Shown here in pieces: positions 56,832 to 64,000 of a DNA stretch of 64,000 nt. The stretch spans positions 186,001 to 250,000 of the forward strand of contig NZ_JAKZAM010000002.1 of NCBI RefSeq assembly GCF_022538055.1, read 5' to 3'. This DNA is from Cognataquiflexum nitidum (lineage in GTDB: Bacteria > Bacteroidota > Bacteroidia > Cytophagales > Cyclobacteriaceae). The notes under the pieces are model-generated. The model saw only the letters and a program-made list of their open reading frames with translations. It was not told the origin of the DNA and ran no database searches. Numbering within the stretch: the stretch's first letter is position 1; each line of letters starts with the position of its first letter. The position numbers and the translations under genes are program-made.

Positions 56832-58112
56832 ATGGCTCTAAACTGTAGCGATTTTCCGGCAGGATATGCAAAAAGCATCCTTTCTCTTTGCATGGTGATT
56901 TTTTTGATGGTGGCTACAATTTCTTGCACCGAAAATACCGATCAAAAATCAAGGAAGGTTGTTTTGGTGATTTTGGATGGAATTCCTGCTTCAGTAATCG
57001 AAAAAGTTTCGACGCCAAATCTCGACAGCATTACTTCTGCCGGTGGATATGCGCGTGCATGGCTTGGTGGAGAAAAGGGCGGATATTCCGAGACACCGAC
57101 CATTTCTGCAGTCGGGTATAACAGCATGCTGACAGGAACCTGGGTCAACAAACACAATGTCAAGGACAATAACATCCAATTCCCCAATTACCATTATTGG
57201 AGTATTTTTAGGCATTTTAAGGAATTTTATCCCCAAAAGACCATAGCCATCTATTCTACCTGGCTAGACAATCGAACCAAATTGCTTGGTGAAGGATTGC
57301 TAGAAACTGGTAAGTTGAAATTGGATTTTTACTTTGACGGATTGGAACTGGACACGGTAAGGTTTCCTCACGACACTTTAAGCGGGTATATCCATGAGAT
57401 AGATAAATTGGTAGCCTCAAAAGCCGCGGAAGATATCAGCACAGAAGCTCCTGATTTGACTTGGGTTTACCTGCAATACACCGACGACATGGGGCATCGC
57501 TATGGAAATAGTCCCGAAATGGATGCTGCTGTTCAAGAAGCAGACCGGCAATTGGGGGAAATTTGGAAGGCAATTCAGGAAAGGGAGAAGAACCACCAAG
57601 AAGAATACTTGCTGATCGTGACGACAGACCATGGTAGGGCACAGGGGGGATTCCATCATGGTGGGCAGTCTGATGCCGAAAGGGAAATTTGGATCGCAAG
57701 CAACTCTAAATTCAATCGGCGTTTTGATCTTAATCCCACGATAGTAGATGTTTTCCCTACGGTGGCAGGGTATCTCAGTATTCCAATTCCAAGAGAACAT
57801 GCCATGGAGTTGGATGGGGTTTCCTTATTGGGTGAGGTATCGGCTTCAGATCTTTCTGGAAAAATTGAAGGAGGAAGATTGAAAATCAATTGGAAGGATT
57901 TGGGTGAAAAACAGGTTGGGAAAGCTTGGATCACCTTTGGAAATCAATTCAGGTATGGGAAGAAGGATGAATATATCCTGCTCGGGGAAGTAAACTTAAA
58001 AGATGAATCCGCCGAATTTGACATTTCAAACCACGCATTCCAAAATGCCAAAGTCGTATTGGAAACCCCGACAGGCTTTCTGAATTATTGGGTGAAAAAT
58101 GCAGATCAATAA
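56832..58112 (+). CDS. Alkaline-phosphatase-superfamily phosphodiesterase-type lipoprotein
   Basis: The 426-residue protein has a signal ending in VATISC. The alkaline phosphatase superfamily metal site is visible: VVLVILDGIPASVIEK (first Asp), SETPTISAVGYNSMLTG (nucleophile Thr region), YTDDMGHRYGNSPEMD and VTTDHGRAQGGFHHGGQ. This fits type I phosphodiesterase/nucleotide pyrophosphatases rather than sulfatases. A late beta part follows. It acts outside the inner membrane on phosphate or phosphodiester bonds of unknown substrate. A start at a later ATG (56892) would give a shorter signal and cannot be excluded. Confidence 0.85.
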   Translation: MALNCSDFPAGYAKSILSLCMVIFLMVATISCTENTDQKSRKVVLVILDGIPASVIEKVSTPNLDSITSAGGYARAWLGGEKGGYSETPTISAVGYNSMLTGTWVNKHNVKDNNIQFPNYHYWSIFRHFKEFYPQKTIAIYSTWLDNRTKLLGEGLLETGKLKLDFYFDGLELDTVRFPHDTLSGYIHEIDKLVASKAAEDISTEAPDLTWVYLQYTDDMGHRYGNSPEMDAAVQEADRQLGEIWKAIQEREKNHQEEYLLIVTTDHGRAQGGFHHGGQSDAEREIWIASNSKFNRRFDLNPTIVDVFPTVAGYLSIPIPREHAMELDGVSLLGEVSASDLSGKIEGGRLKINWKDLGEKQVGKAWITFGNQFRYGKKDEYILLGEVNLKDESAEFDISNHAFQNAKVVLETPTGFLNYWVKNADQ

Positions 58113-58206
58113 GGATTTTGATGATGATAAGTCAATTCTTCTTCTTTATTTGGACCAAAGACACTAGACTGAAGAAGTAATCAAACAAAAGTTTGATCCC
58201 TGACAC

Positions 58207-58241
58207 AATATCAACCAATATCCAATATCAATCAATATCAT
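58207..58241. repeat. AATATC-rich element, copy 2 (dioxygenase leader)
   Basis: This matches 29193-29227 at 31 of 35 bases, with the same AATATC periodicity, and lies 16 bases before the ATG at 58257. A further ATATCAATG runs into the start codon. Confidence 0.55.
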
Positions 58242-58256
58242 TTTAAACAAATATCA

Positions 58257-59090
58257 ATGTCCGGTTCGCTTAAACACCTTTACAATTGGTCGCAAGACCA
58301 AAAATCAACCCATTTGATGCCTGCACTTTTTATTGGGCACGGGTCTCCGATGAATGGTATCGAGGACAATGAATTTTCCCGGCAGTGGTCTGTTTTGGGA
58401 AAGGAAATTCCAAAACCTTCAGCTGTTTTGGTGGTTTCTGCGCATTGGTTGACAAGAGGAACTTGGATCACTGCGATGACCCATCCCAAAACCATCCATG
58501 ATTTTGGGGGATTTCCACAAGAATTATTTGAAGTGCAATATCCCGCCCCAGGCAGTCCGTCAATGGCAAAGGAAACCACAGAACTGATTACAACAGTTCC
58601 GGTTGGATTGGACCACGAATGGGGTTTGGACCATGGTACTTGGATGGTTGTGAGGCACATGTATCCTGAGGCCAATATCCCGGTGCTGCAGCTCAGTATT
58701 GATTATTATGAAAGCCCGGATTTTCATTACCGTTTGGGAAAGGAGTTGGGAGAATTAAGGAAAAGGGGAGTGCTGATTATCGGTAGTGGGAATATGGTTC
58801 ATAATCTCCGGATGGTGGCTTGGGACAAATTGAATGAACCTGAGTTTGGCTTTGATTGGGCTTTGGAAATGAATGCCTTATTTAAGTCCAAAATCGAATC
58901 AAAGGACCATCGCGATTTGATAGATTATAGAAATCTTGGCCATGCCGGTAAGCTTGCCATTCCCACACCCGACCATTATTTTCCACTTTTGTACCTTTTG
59001 GGAATTCAGGGAGAAAAAGAAGAGATCTCATTTTTCAATGACAAAGCGGTGGGAGGTTCCTTGACCATGACTTCAGTCAGGTTTGGTTAA
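58257..59090 (+). CDS. DODA-type extradiol dioxygenase (YgiD family)
   Basis: The 277-residue protein has the class III extradiol (LigB) fold markers: FIGHGSPMNGIEDN near residue 24, VLVVSAHWLTRGTWIT, GLDHGTWMVVRHMYP and GSGNMVHNLRMV, providing the His metal ligands. E. coli YgiD has DOPA 4,5-dioxygenase activity, but the physiological substrate in most bacteria is unknown. A start at a later Met (58318) just before PALFIGHG is possible because the first 20 residues are poorly conserved. The leader holds the AATATC-rich repeat. Confidence 0.88.
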   Translation: MSGSLKHLYNWSQDQKSTHLMPALFIGHGSPMNGIEDNEFSRQWSVLGKEIPKPSAVLVVSAHWLTRGTWITAMTHPKTIHDFGGFPQELFEVQYPAPGSPSMAKETTELITTVPVGLDHEWGLDHGTWMVVRHMYPEANIPVLQLSIDYYESPDFHYRLGKELGELRKRGVLIIGSGNMVHNLRMVAWDKLNEPEFGFDWALEMNALFKSKIESKDHRDLIDYRNLGHAGKLAIPTPDHYFPLLYLLGIQGEKEEISFFNDKAVGGSLTMTSVRFG

Positions 59091-59601
59091 GAAGACGAAA
59101 TGGAATTAATTTTTGATAATCAAATGTTTTTGGGGAACAGGAACTCGCCAAAATCATATGGGTATCCGCAATGTTGTGACTTAGGCTTACAAGGACTTTT
59201 ATTGGATGCAGATCCTTGTCCACGAAGGACAGTCCCCTGTTTACATAATAGCTAGTCATTTCCCAATCATTATTTTTTGGCCATGTGCAATTAATGGGAT
59301 ATACACCAAATTATTTTTTTGATCCGAAATACAATATTTTTTCTACCAAAGTCAGATTACTTTTTATCAAAAAGAAATTTTTAATTGGTTATTGCGCTGT
59401 ATCTGTAAAATATATACTTTTCAGTATAATTGCTTATTCCCCAAGGTAATAAATGCAAATTGAAGAGCTGTTTTTTGACAACTTGTTCATATAAAACAAA
59501 TATCAAACAAAGGATTCTTTCAAAATATCTCGCTTTTGAAAGTGTTCCGGTCCATGGGAAAATTGCAAGGCAAATCTTTTTTTTAAGTATAACAAGTTCA
59601 T
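59091..59601. other. Gene-free stretch before the DUF1800 gene
   Basis: No gene, hairpin or clear promoter is seen in these 511 bases. It separates the dioxygenase from the DUF1800/DUF1501 pair and must hold that operon's promoter. Confidence 0.4.
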
Positions 59602-61329
59602 ATGTTTCCAATCAGACCTGGTCAGTATAGACACCTGCAAGCAAAATACCAAAAGGTTACACCTTTGGATTTGACATCAGCATTGAGGACTCCTGCCGAT
59701 CCCAATGCATATTCCAATGCCAGATTAAAGAATATAGATGCCGGCTTAGAGCCTTTTTCAGGGGAATTGACTGATACACATTTGGTTCATTTTATCAAGA
59801 GGACACGGTTTGGAGCCACCTTGGAAGAATTGAAGGGTTTGAGGGGCAAGTCGCTCAACTTTATCGTTTCTGAATCTTTAGCGTCATTTACTCCATTTAC
59901 TGAGCCGGTCAACAACTACAATGTGGTAAGTGAAAACAAGATTGATCCGGATGTCCCGCTTGGGCAAAGCTTTGTACAGGCGCGATTCAATGAGGACTTT
60001 GAAGGAGATAGGATAGTAGCTCTCAAGTCTTGGATGATAGGGAGGATTTTGGGTTCAAGCAATGGCATTCAGGAAAAGATGGTGCTGTTTTGGTGGAATT
60101 TTCTTCCTATCAAAATGTGGGATGTATTTGTATCCAAGTCTTGTTTCCGCTATATCAATATGCTTCATAGGCATTCCTTGGGCAATTTCAAGGAATTGAT
60201 CCGTGACCTTACTGTTGATCCTGCCATGTTGGTTTTTTTAAGTGGGGCGTTCAACAACAAAGAAACTCCTGACGAGAATTTTGCCCGTGAACTTCAAGAA
60301 CTCTTTTGTATCGGAAAAGGAAAGGATGCGGGATATAATGAACAAGATGTACAATCCGCAGCAAGGGTACTCACAGGTTGGACAGTCGATTGGGACAGTA
60401 TCCATACAGCCGGTGAACCACAGTCTTACTTTAATCCCGATATGCACCATTTGGGGAATAAGCAGTTTTCGGCTTTTTATGGAAATAAATTAATTTCAGG
60501 AAAAGAAGGGGAAGAAGGTGCAGGAGAATTGGATGAAATGCTCGATATGATTTTTGCTACCAATGAATCTGCAAAGCATATCGCGCGGAAGTTATACTCA
60601 TTTTTTGTGGCTAGTGAAATTACAGAAACGGCTGAATCCGTTGTAATTACTCCATTGGCCAATATCATCAGGCAAAACGATTACGATATTTTGCCGGCTT
60701 TGGAAGTGCTGTTTTCTTCGGCCCATTTTTACCATCCCGAAATCATAGGGGCTATGATCAAAAGTCCATTTGATTTTATATTGGGGCTTTGGCGAAATTT
60801 TGACATGCCTGTAGCTGAAAGCGCCATGGCAGAAAAGAATTTTTACCAAGCTATTCTGTGGGACATGAGTGGCATGGGCATGGAAGCAGGCGATCCACCC
60901 AATGTAGCCGGATGGACTCCATATTACCAGGCGCCTCAATATGACAAAATATGGATCAACACCCATACTATCCTTAAGAGAGCGATAGGGTCAGATTCCA
61001 TGATATTTTGGGGGTATTGGATTTCCAATTCGGTCAATATTGGAGCAGATCTCCTTTCATATGTTAAAGGTTTTACCACGCCTGAAGATCCAAACTTGCT
61101 GATAAAGGAATTTGCGCTAGTCAATCTTGGGTTGGAATTGAGTCAATCGCAGATCGATCAGGTAAAAATGCTTCTGCTGAATGGACAGGATCAGGATTAC
61201 TATTGGACAGGTGCTTGGCTTACCTATATGGCATCTCCAAATGATCAGGAAAGTGCCATTGTGGTGATCAATAGATTGAAACCTGCTTTCCAGCTTTTAT
61301 TGCAAATGGGAGAAGCACAACTGATGTAA
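59602..61329 (+). CDS. DUF1800 protein
   Basis: The 575-residue protein shows the DUF1800 pattern: HLVHFIKRTRFGATLEELKG near residue 60, MVLFWWNFLPIKMWDV, DENFARELQELFCIGKG (the most diagnostic segment), DVQSAARVLTGWTVDW and PPNVAGWTPYYQAPQ. The family is uncharacterised but is nearly always followed by a DUF1501 gene, as here, five bases on. Its likely site is the periplasm or outer membrane, though no signal peptide is clear from this start; an upstream start outside the ATG frame is not seen. Confidence 0.88.
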   Translation: MFPIRPGQYRHLQAKYQKVTPLDLTSALRTPADPNAYSNARLKNIDAGLEPFSGELTDTHLVHFIKRTRFGATLEELKGLRGKSLNFIVSESLASFTPFTEPVNNYNVVSENKIDPDVPLGQSFVQARFNEDFEGDRIVALKSWMIGRILGSSNGIQEKMVLFWWNFLPIKMWDVFVSKSCFRYINMLHRHSLGNFKELIRDLTVDPAMLVFLSGAFNNKETPDENFARELQELFCIGKGKDAGYNEQDVQSAARVLTGWTVDWDSIHTAGEPQSYFNPDMHHLGNKQFSAFYGNKLISGKEGEEGAGELDEMLDMIFATNESAKHIARKLYSFFVASEITETAESVVITPLANIIRQNDYDILPALEVLFSSAHFYHPEIIGAMIKSPFDFILGLWRNFDMPVAESAMAEKNFYQAILWDMSGMGMEAGDPPNVAGWTPYYQAPQYDKIWINTHTILKRAIGSDSMIFWGYWISNSVNIGADLLSYVKGFTTPEDPNLLIKEFALVNLGLELSQSQIDQVKMLLLNGQDQDYYWTGAWLTYMASPNDQESAIVVINRLKPAFQLLLQMGEAQLM

Positions 61330-61334
61330 TTTTT

Positions 61335-62885
61335 ATGAAAAGAAGGTCATTTATAAAACACGCCGCTCACAGTCTTGCGATCCCAAGTTTTTTGGGAGCG
61401 ATGAGCAACAAAAGCTTTGGACAGACTTTAGATAAATTTTTGCATCTGGCAAATGAAACAGACCGTGCTCTGGTTCTGATTTATCTGGAAGGGGGAAATG
61501 ATGGACTCAATACGGTGATTCCTTTGGCGCACCTCAGTCAGCTCAACAAAGTCAGGCCACATGTGGTGTTGCCCGAAAGTAGTATACTTCCGGTAGACGG
61601 AACTGATTTTGGCCTACATCCTTCACTCACCGGATTTCAGTCATTATATGAAGAAGGGCGGCTTCAGGTATTGCATTCAGTAGGTTACCCACAACAGAAT
61701 TTTTCGCATTTCCGCTCTACCGACATTTGGATGAGTGGTTCTGATGCAGATGAATTGATCAACTCAGGTTGGACAGGAAGGTATTTGGAAGCTAAGCATC
61801 CACAATTCCCCGAAGGATATCCAAATGCAGAAAATCCTGACCCTTTGGCCGTGGAGATTGGGTATGGTTCGTCTATGCTTTTTCAGGGAGAAAAGGCCGG
61901 TTTTAGCATGATTATCAACAATACCAACCAATTTTATCAATTACTGGACAATGAACAGGAGGAAACCCCTGATACTCCGGCAGGAGATAAACTGAGGTAT
62001 ATCAGGCTTATTGCTGAGCAATCCCAGAAATACGGGGCTGTCGTCAGAAGTGCCGCTCAAAAGGTGACTCAACAAAAAGTCTACCCAAATACCCGTCTTG
62101 GCAATCAGCTCAGGATAGTGTCAAGACTTATTGCGGGAGGTTTGAAGACTCCAATGTATTTGGTTAGAATGGGTGGATTTGATACTCATGACAACCAAGT
62201 AGATGGAGGAGACCATACCAAAGGTGACCATGCGCGATTGTTAAAAGACCTGAATGATGCTGTGATGGCATTTATGAATGACCTGGAGTTTTTGGGAAGT
62301 GCTGACAGGGTGATGGGTATGACTTTTTCCGAGTTTGGAAGAAGAATTGTTTCCAATTCTAGCGGCGGGACCGACCATGGTGCTTCAGCACCCTTGTTCA
62401 TCTTTGGAAATATGTCTCATGGAGGCTACAAGGGTACCGCGCCACTGATCGATGGGTCAGAGGAATATCGAGACAATGTGCCGATGCAACATGATTTTAG
62501 ACAAGTTTATAGTTCTTTGCTTACACAATGGTTTGGGTCGGATTCCTCGGTAAATCAAGCAACCTTGATGGGAAACTTTGGAGAAATCCCCGTGGTCAAA
62601 AATGCCATTATCACTTCTCTTGAAAAAGAAGCACCAAGCAATTTAAAAGTCTATCCAAATCCTATCAGGGATTTTGCCACAATTAAGTTTGATGTGTTTT
62701 CGGGAAGTGTCAAAATCGACATCATCGATAGTCAAGGTAAAGAAGTGAAAAAAATATATGATGGAATTGTCCAAAACAGGCAGTTCAATCAAAATTTTGA
62801 TTTCTCCGTGTATCCTCCAGGCAGGTATATTCTCCGTGTCATGGATGGTTATAAAAGGTCAACAGCCCATCTGATTAAGTTATAA
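61335..62885 (+). CDS. DUF1501 protein with C-terminal type IX sorting domain
   Basis: The 516-residue protein has an N-terminal KRRSFIKHAAHSLAIPSFLG, a Tat-like twin-arginine signal. The DUF1501 body has LVLIYLEGGNDGLNTVIPL and the late MGMTFSEFGRRIVSNSSGGTDHG metal-site region. From about residue 436 a Por/T9SS type A tail begins (SNLKVYPNPIRDFATI, ending RYILRVMDG and a short basic end). Cargo with such tails crosses the outer membrane by the type IX machine and is anchored at the surface. The combination of Tat-like entry and T9SS exit is notable. A terminator follows. Confidence 0.9.
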   Translation: MKRRSFIKHAAHSLAIPSFLGAMSNKSFGQTLDKFLHLANETDRALVLIYLEGGNDGLNTVIPLAHLSQLNKVRPHVVLPESSILPVDGTDFGLHPSLTGFQSLYEEGRLQVLHSVGYPQQNFSHFRSTDIWMSGSDADELINSGWTGRYLEAKHPQFPEGYPNAENPDPLAVEIGYGSSMLFQGEKAGFSMIINNTNQFYQLLDNEQEETPDTPAGDKLRYIRLIAEQSQKYGAVVRSAAQKVTQQKVYPNTRLGNQLRIVSRLIAGGLKTPMYLVRMGGFDTHDNQVDGGDHTKGDHARLLKDLNDAVMAFMNDLEFLGSADRVMGMTFSEFGRRIVSNSSGGTDHGASAPLFIFGNMSHGGYKGTAPLIDGSEEYRDNVPMQHDFRQVYSSLLTQWFGSDSSVNQATLMGNFGEIPVVKNAIITSLEKEAPSNLKVYPNPIRDFATIKFDVFSGSVKIDIIDSQGKEVKKIYDGIVQNRQFNQNFDFSVYPPGRYILRVMDGYKRSTAHLIKL

Positions 62886-62956
62886 AAGCCCTTGTCCCTA
62901 AAGGATTATAGGGATTATAAAAATAAAGGTTATTTTTTTTGGTTAGTTTTGGTTAG

Positions 62957-62991
62957 AAGGAGTCAGTTGGGAGGCTGACTCCTTTATTTTT
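62957..62991 (+). terminator. Terminator after the DUF1800/DUF1501 operon
   Basis: AAGGAGTCAG (62957-62966), an eight-base loop and CTGACTCCTT (62975-62984) pair perfectly over ten bases, followed by TATTTTTT. Confidence 0.88.
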
Positions 62992-63324
62992 TATAAAATG
63001 GTCCATTTTAATTTTTTTGCTTCTCTTGGAAAGAGACTAAACAATTTATTCACCATTTTTTGAAAATTATTGGGTAAATGCATTTTCGAAAATCAGTGGG
63101 AAATAGAAAGGTTTTTTAAATTAAAATTAAATTTAGTTCAAATTTTAATTGCTTTTAATTTACAAGATTTCACATTTTTTGAAACCTGAGCCCATAATTT
63201 TATCAAATCTTGGTCATTTTATCTAATTATGTAACTTAATTCAAATCAAAATTAGTTTTAGCATTGTTTGGTTAATATTAAATGATTAGTATTAATTAAA
63301 TAATTTATTGCAATTATTAGTATT
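62992..63324. other. Very AT-rich stretch before a small membrane gene
   Basis: No gene is present. The sequence is about 75 percent or more A and T by eye and gives only weak promoter resemblance. It may hold the start signals of the small gene at 63325. Confidence 0.4.
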
Positions 63325-63480
63325 ATGAAAAAATCAGATTTCAGGAAGGCGTCCGGGTTTGGTATCACCTATAGATTTTTTGAGTTCTTTAGGGTCTCTA
63401 GCGAAAAAAGTGTGTTTATATTTTTGATCATGCTTCTCTTGGCAGGAATTGGACTCATGTTTGCAGCCTCATTCCTTTGA
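63325..63480 (+). CDS. Small 51-residue single-pass membrane protein
   Basis: The frame ATG to TGA encodes MKKSDFRKASGFGITYRFFE, then a basic/aromatic stretch and a final hydrophobic helix SVFIFLIMLLLAGIGLMFAA. It looks like a one-helix inner-membrane protein with a cytoplasmic N-terminus. I do not recognise a family. A coding potential test is lacking, so it may be a chance frame, but the single clean helix after a charged N-terminus argues for a real gene. Confidence 0.5.
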   Translation: MKKSDFRKASGFGITYRFFEFFRVSSEKSVFIFLIMLLLAGIGLMFAASFL

Positions 63481-63640
63481 TCCTAAATTGGGGTCAAATC
63501 ATTGGATTTTTTCTCAAAGTATATGCCGTACCTAAGCAACAATACGTTTTACTATTTAATTGGAATTTCCAACCTTTCTGCTTTGTGGGTTGTCTTCACT
63601 GAATGGTTAAATTAAGGACTTTGTTTTGTATGTTTAAGAA

Positions 63641-63672
63641 AAAAACGTCAGGAAAATCAGCCTGACGTTTTT
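63641..63672. terminator. Bidirectional terminator before the thioredoxin-like gene end
   Basis: AAAAACGTCAGG (63641-63652), an eight-base loop and CCTGACGTTTTT (63661-63672) form a perfect 12-base stem with A and T runs on both sides. It ends the minus-strand gene at 63710. Confidence 0.9.
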
Positions 63673-63709
63673 ATATCTTTAGATGGTATTTAAACTCAAA
63701 AAGGACTAT

Positions 63710-64000
63710 TTAAACCCCTTTTTCCAAGTTTGTATCCAATATTTCCCTGATATTTCCTGAGGGTCTCTCCGCAGAAGGATCGATGATTTTTCCTTCTCGG
63801 TCCAAAAGGAGAAATCTTGGAATTGCATTTACCATAAAGAATTGGGCAAGTTCAGATTGCCAGGCGTTTGGAGCAAACCATTGAAGACCATCCATTTTTT
63901 TGTTCTTCACCATTTTCTCCCAAGGTTCACGCGTCTCATCAATAGAGACTGTCAAAAAAGCCACAGGCTTGTCCTTGTATTCTTCTTTCACTTTATCCCA
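63710..64000 (-). CDS. Thioredoxin/TlpA-like protein, cut by the window edge
   Basis: The frame is open to base 64000, so only the C-terminal 96 residues are visible. VAFLTVSIDETREPWEKMV, ELAQFFMVNAIPRFLLLDR with its Ile-Pro (the cis-Pro loop of thioredoxins) and EGKIIDPSAERPSG are typical of the TlpA/ResA-like family that handles disulfide or heme maturation outside the membrane. The CxxC motif would lie further N-terminal, outside the window, so activity cannot be judged. Confidence 0.83.
   Translation of the reverse strand, partial: WDKVKEEYKDKPVAFLTVSIDETREPWEKMVKNKKMDGLQWFAPNAWQSELAQFFMVNAIPRFLLLDREGKIIDPSAERPSGNIREILDTNLEKGV

Noticed and set aside
1..64000. tRNA genes, CRISPR arrays, transposases, phage genes
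   Set aside because: Looked for and not seen; no cloverleaf-like or repeat-spacer pattern and no transposase motifs.

Overview
The window looks like one contiguous chromosomal stretch of a Bacteroidota bacterium, most likely order Cytophagales (a Cyclobacteriaceae-type genome such as Algoriphagus or a relative). This is inferred from the gene content and low GC, not from a marker search. Supporting signs are promoter-like pairs of the Bacteroidota type (TTTG, about 19 bases, TAnnTTTG), many lipoproteins with SxxC-type lipoboxes, a TonB-dependent receptor with an N-terminal carboxypeptidase-regulatory domain, a C-terminal type IX secretion sorting domain, a fused two-subunit 2-oxoacid dehydrogenase E1, and LytTR two-component genes. 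No tRNA, rRNA, CRISPR array or intact insertion sequence was found. One structural RNA, RNase P RNA, is clear.

Layout. 1-8.8 kb: surface polysaccharide locus (Wzi-like outer-membrane protein, wecB, rfbA, a WecA-type phosphotransferase, a PLP sugar aminotransferase, a PglC-type initiating transferase, a PglF-type 4,6-dehydratase). 8.8-10.6 kb: photolyase/cryptochrome with a divergent TIGR03643 gene and a palindrome between them. 10.6-21.7 kb: housekeeping genes (alanine dehydrogenase, fused branched-chain-type E1, LuxE-like acyltransferase, an NtrC-like regulator, rnpB) plus a FecA-like receptor and DUF3109. 21.7-29 kb: amino-sugar genes (NagX/HGSNAT-like acyltransferase, GH20 hexosaminidase) followed by a large beta-propeller/HEAT/cytochrome lipoprotein. 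29.3-33.2 kb: DEAD-box helicase, DUF1593 hydrolase, zinc metallopeptidase, mazEF. 33.2-39.9 kb: a tight four-gene minus-strand operon of the planctomycete type (DUF1553 with cytochrome, DUF1501, membrane cytochrome with leucine-rich and discoidin-like parts, SIS protein). 40-43.2 kb: fumarylacetoacetase and pgi. 43.4-50.3 kb: lipoproteins, an MFS carrier, a damaged DUF433/DUF5615 pair, amidase, cardiolipin synthase. 50.3-51.2 kb: gene-free, apparently eroded DNA. 51.2-59 kb: aldehyde dehydrogenase, LytS/LytR-type pair, FAH-family enzyme, YdeI-like protein, a phosphodiesterase-type lipoprotein, a DODA-like dioxygenase. 59.6-62.9 kb: a DUF1800/DUF1501 pair whose second member carries a type IX sorting tail. 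The right edge cuts a thioredoxin-like gene.

The most unusual points are: a lipoprotein gene out of frame at a run of ten T (one more T restores a perfect signal peptide and lipobox); a DUF433 antitoxin-like gene with a Trp-to-amber change next to an intact DUF5615 partner; two separate DUF1501 systems, one cytochrome-linked and one with a T9SS tail; a perfect palindrome between the photolyase and TIGR03643; a tandem repeat over the mazEF promoter; and a 35-base AT-rich element shared by the leaders of two unrelated genes.

All family names come from recognising sequence motifs by eye. No database search was run.
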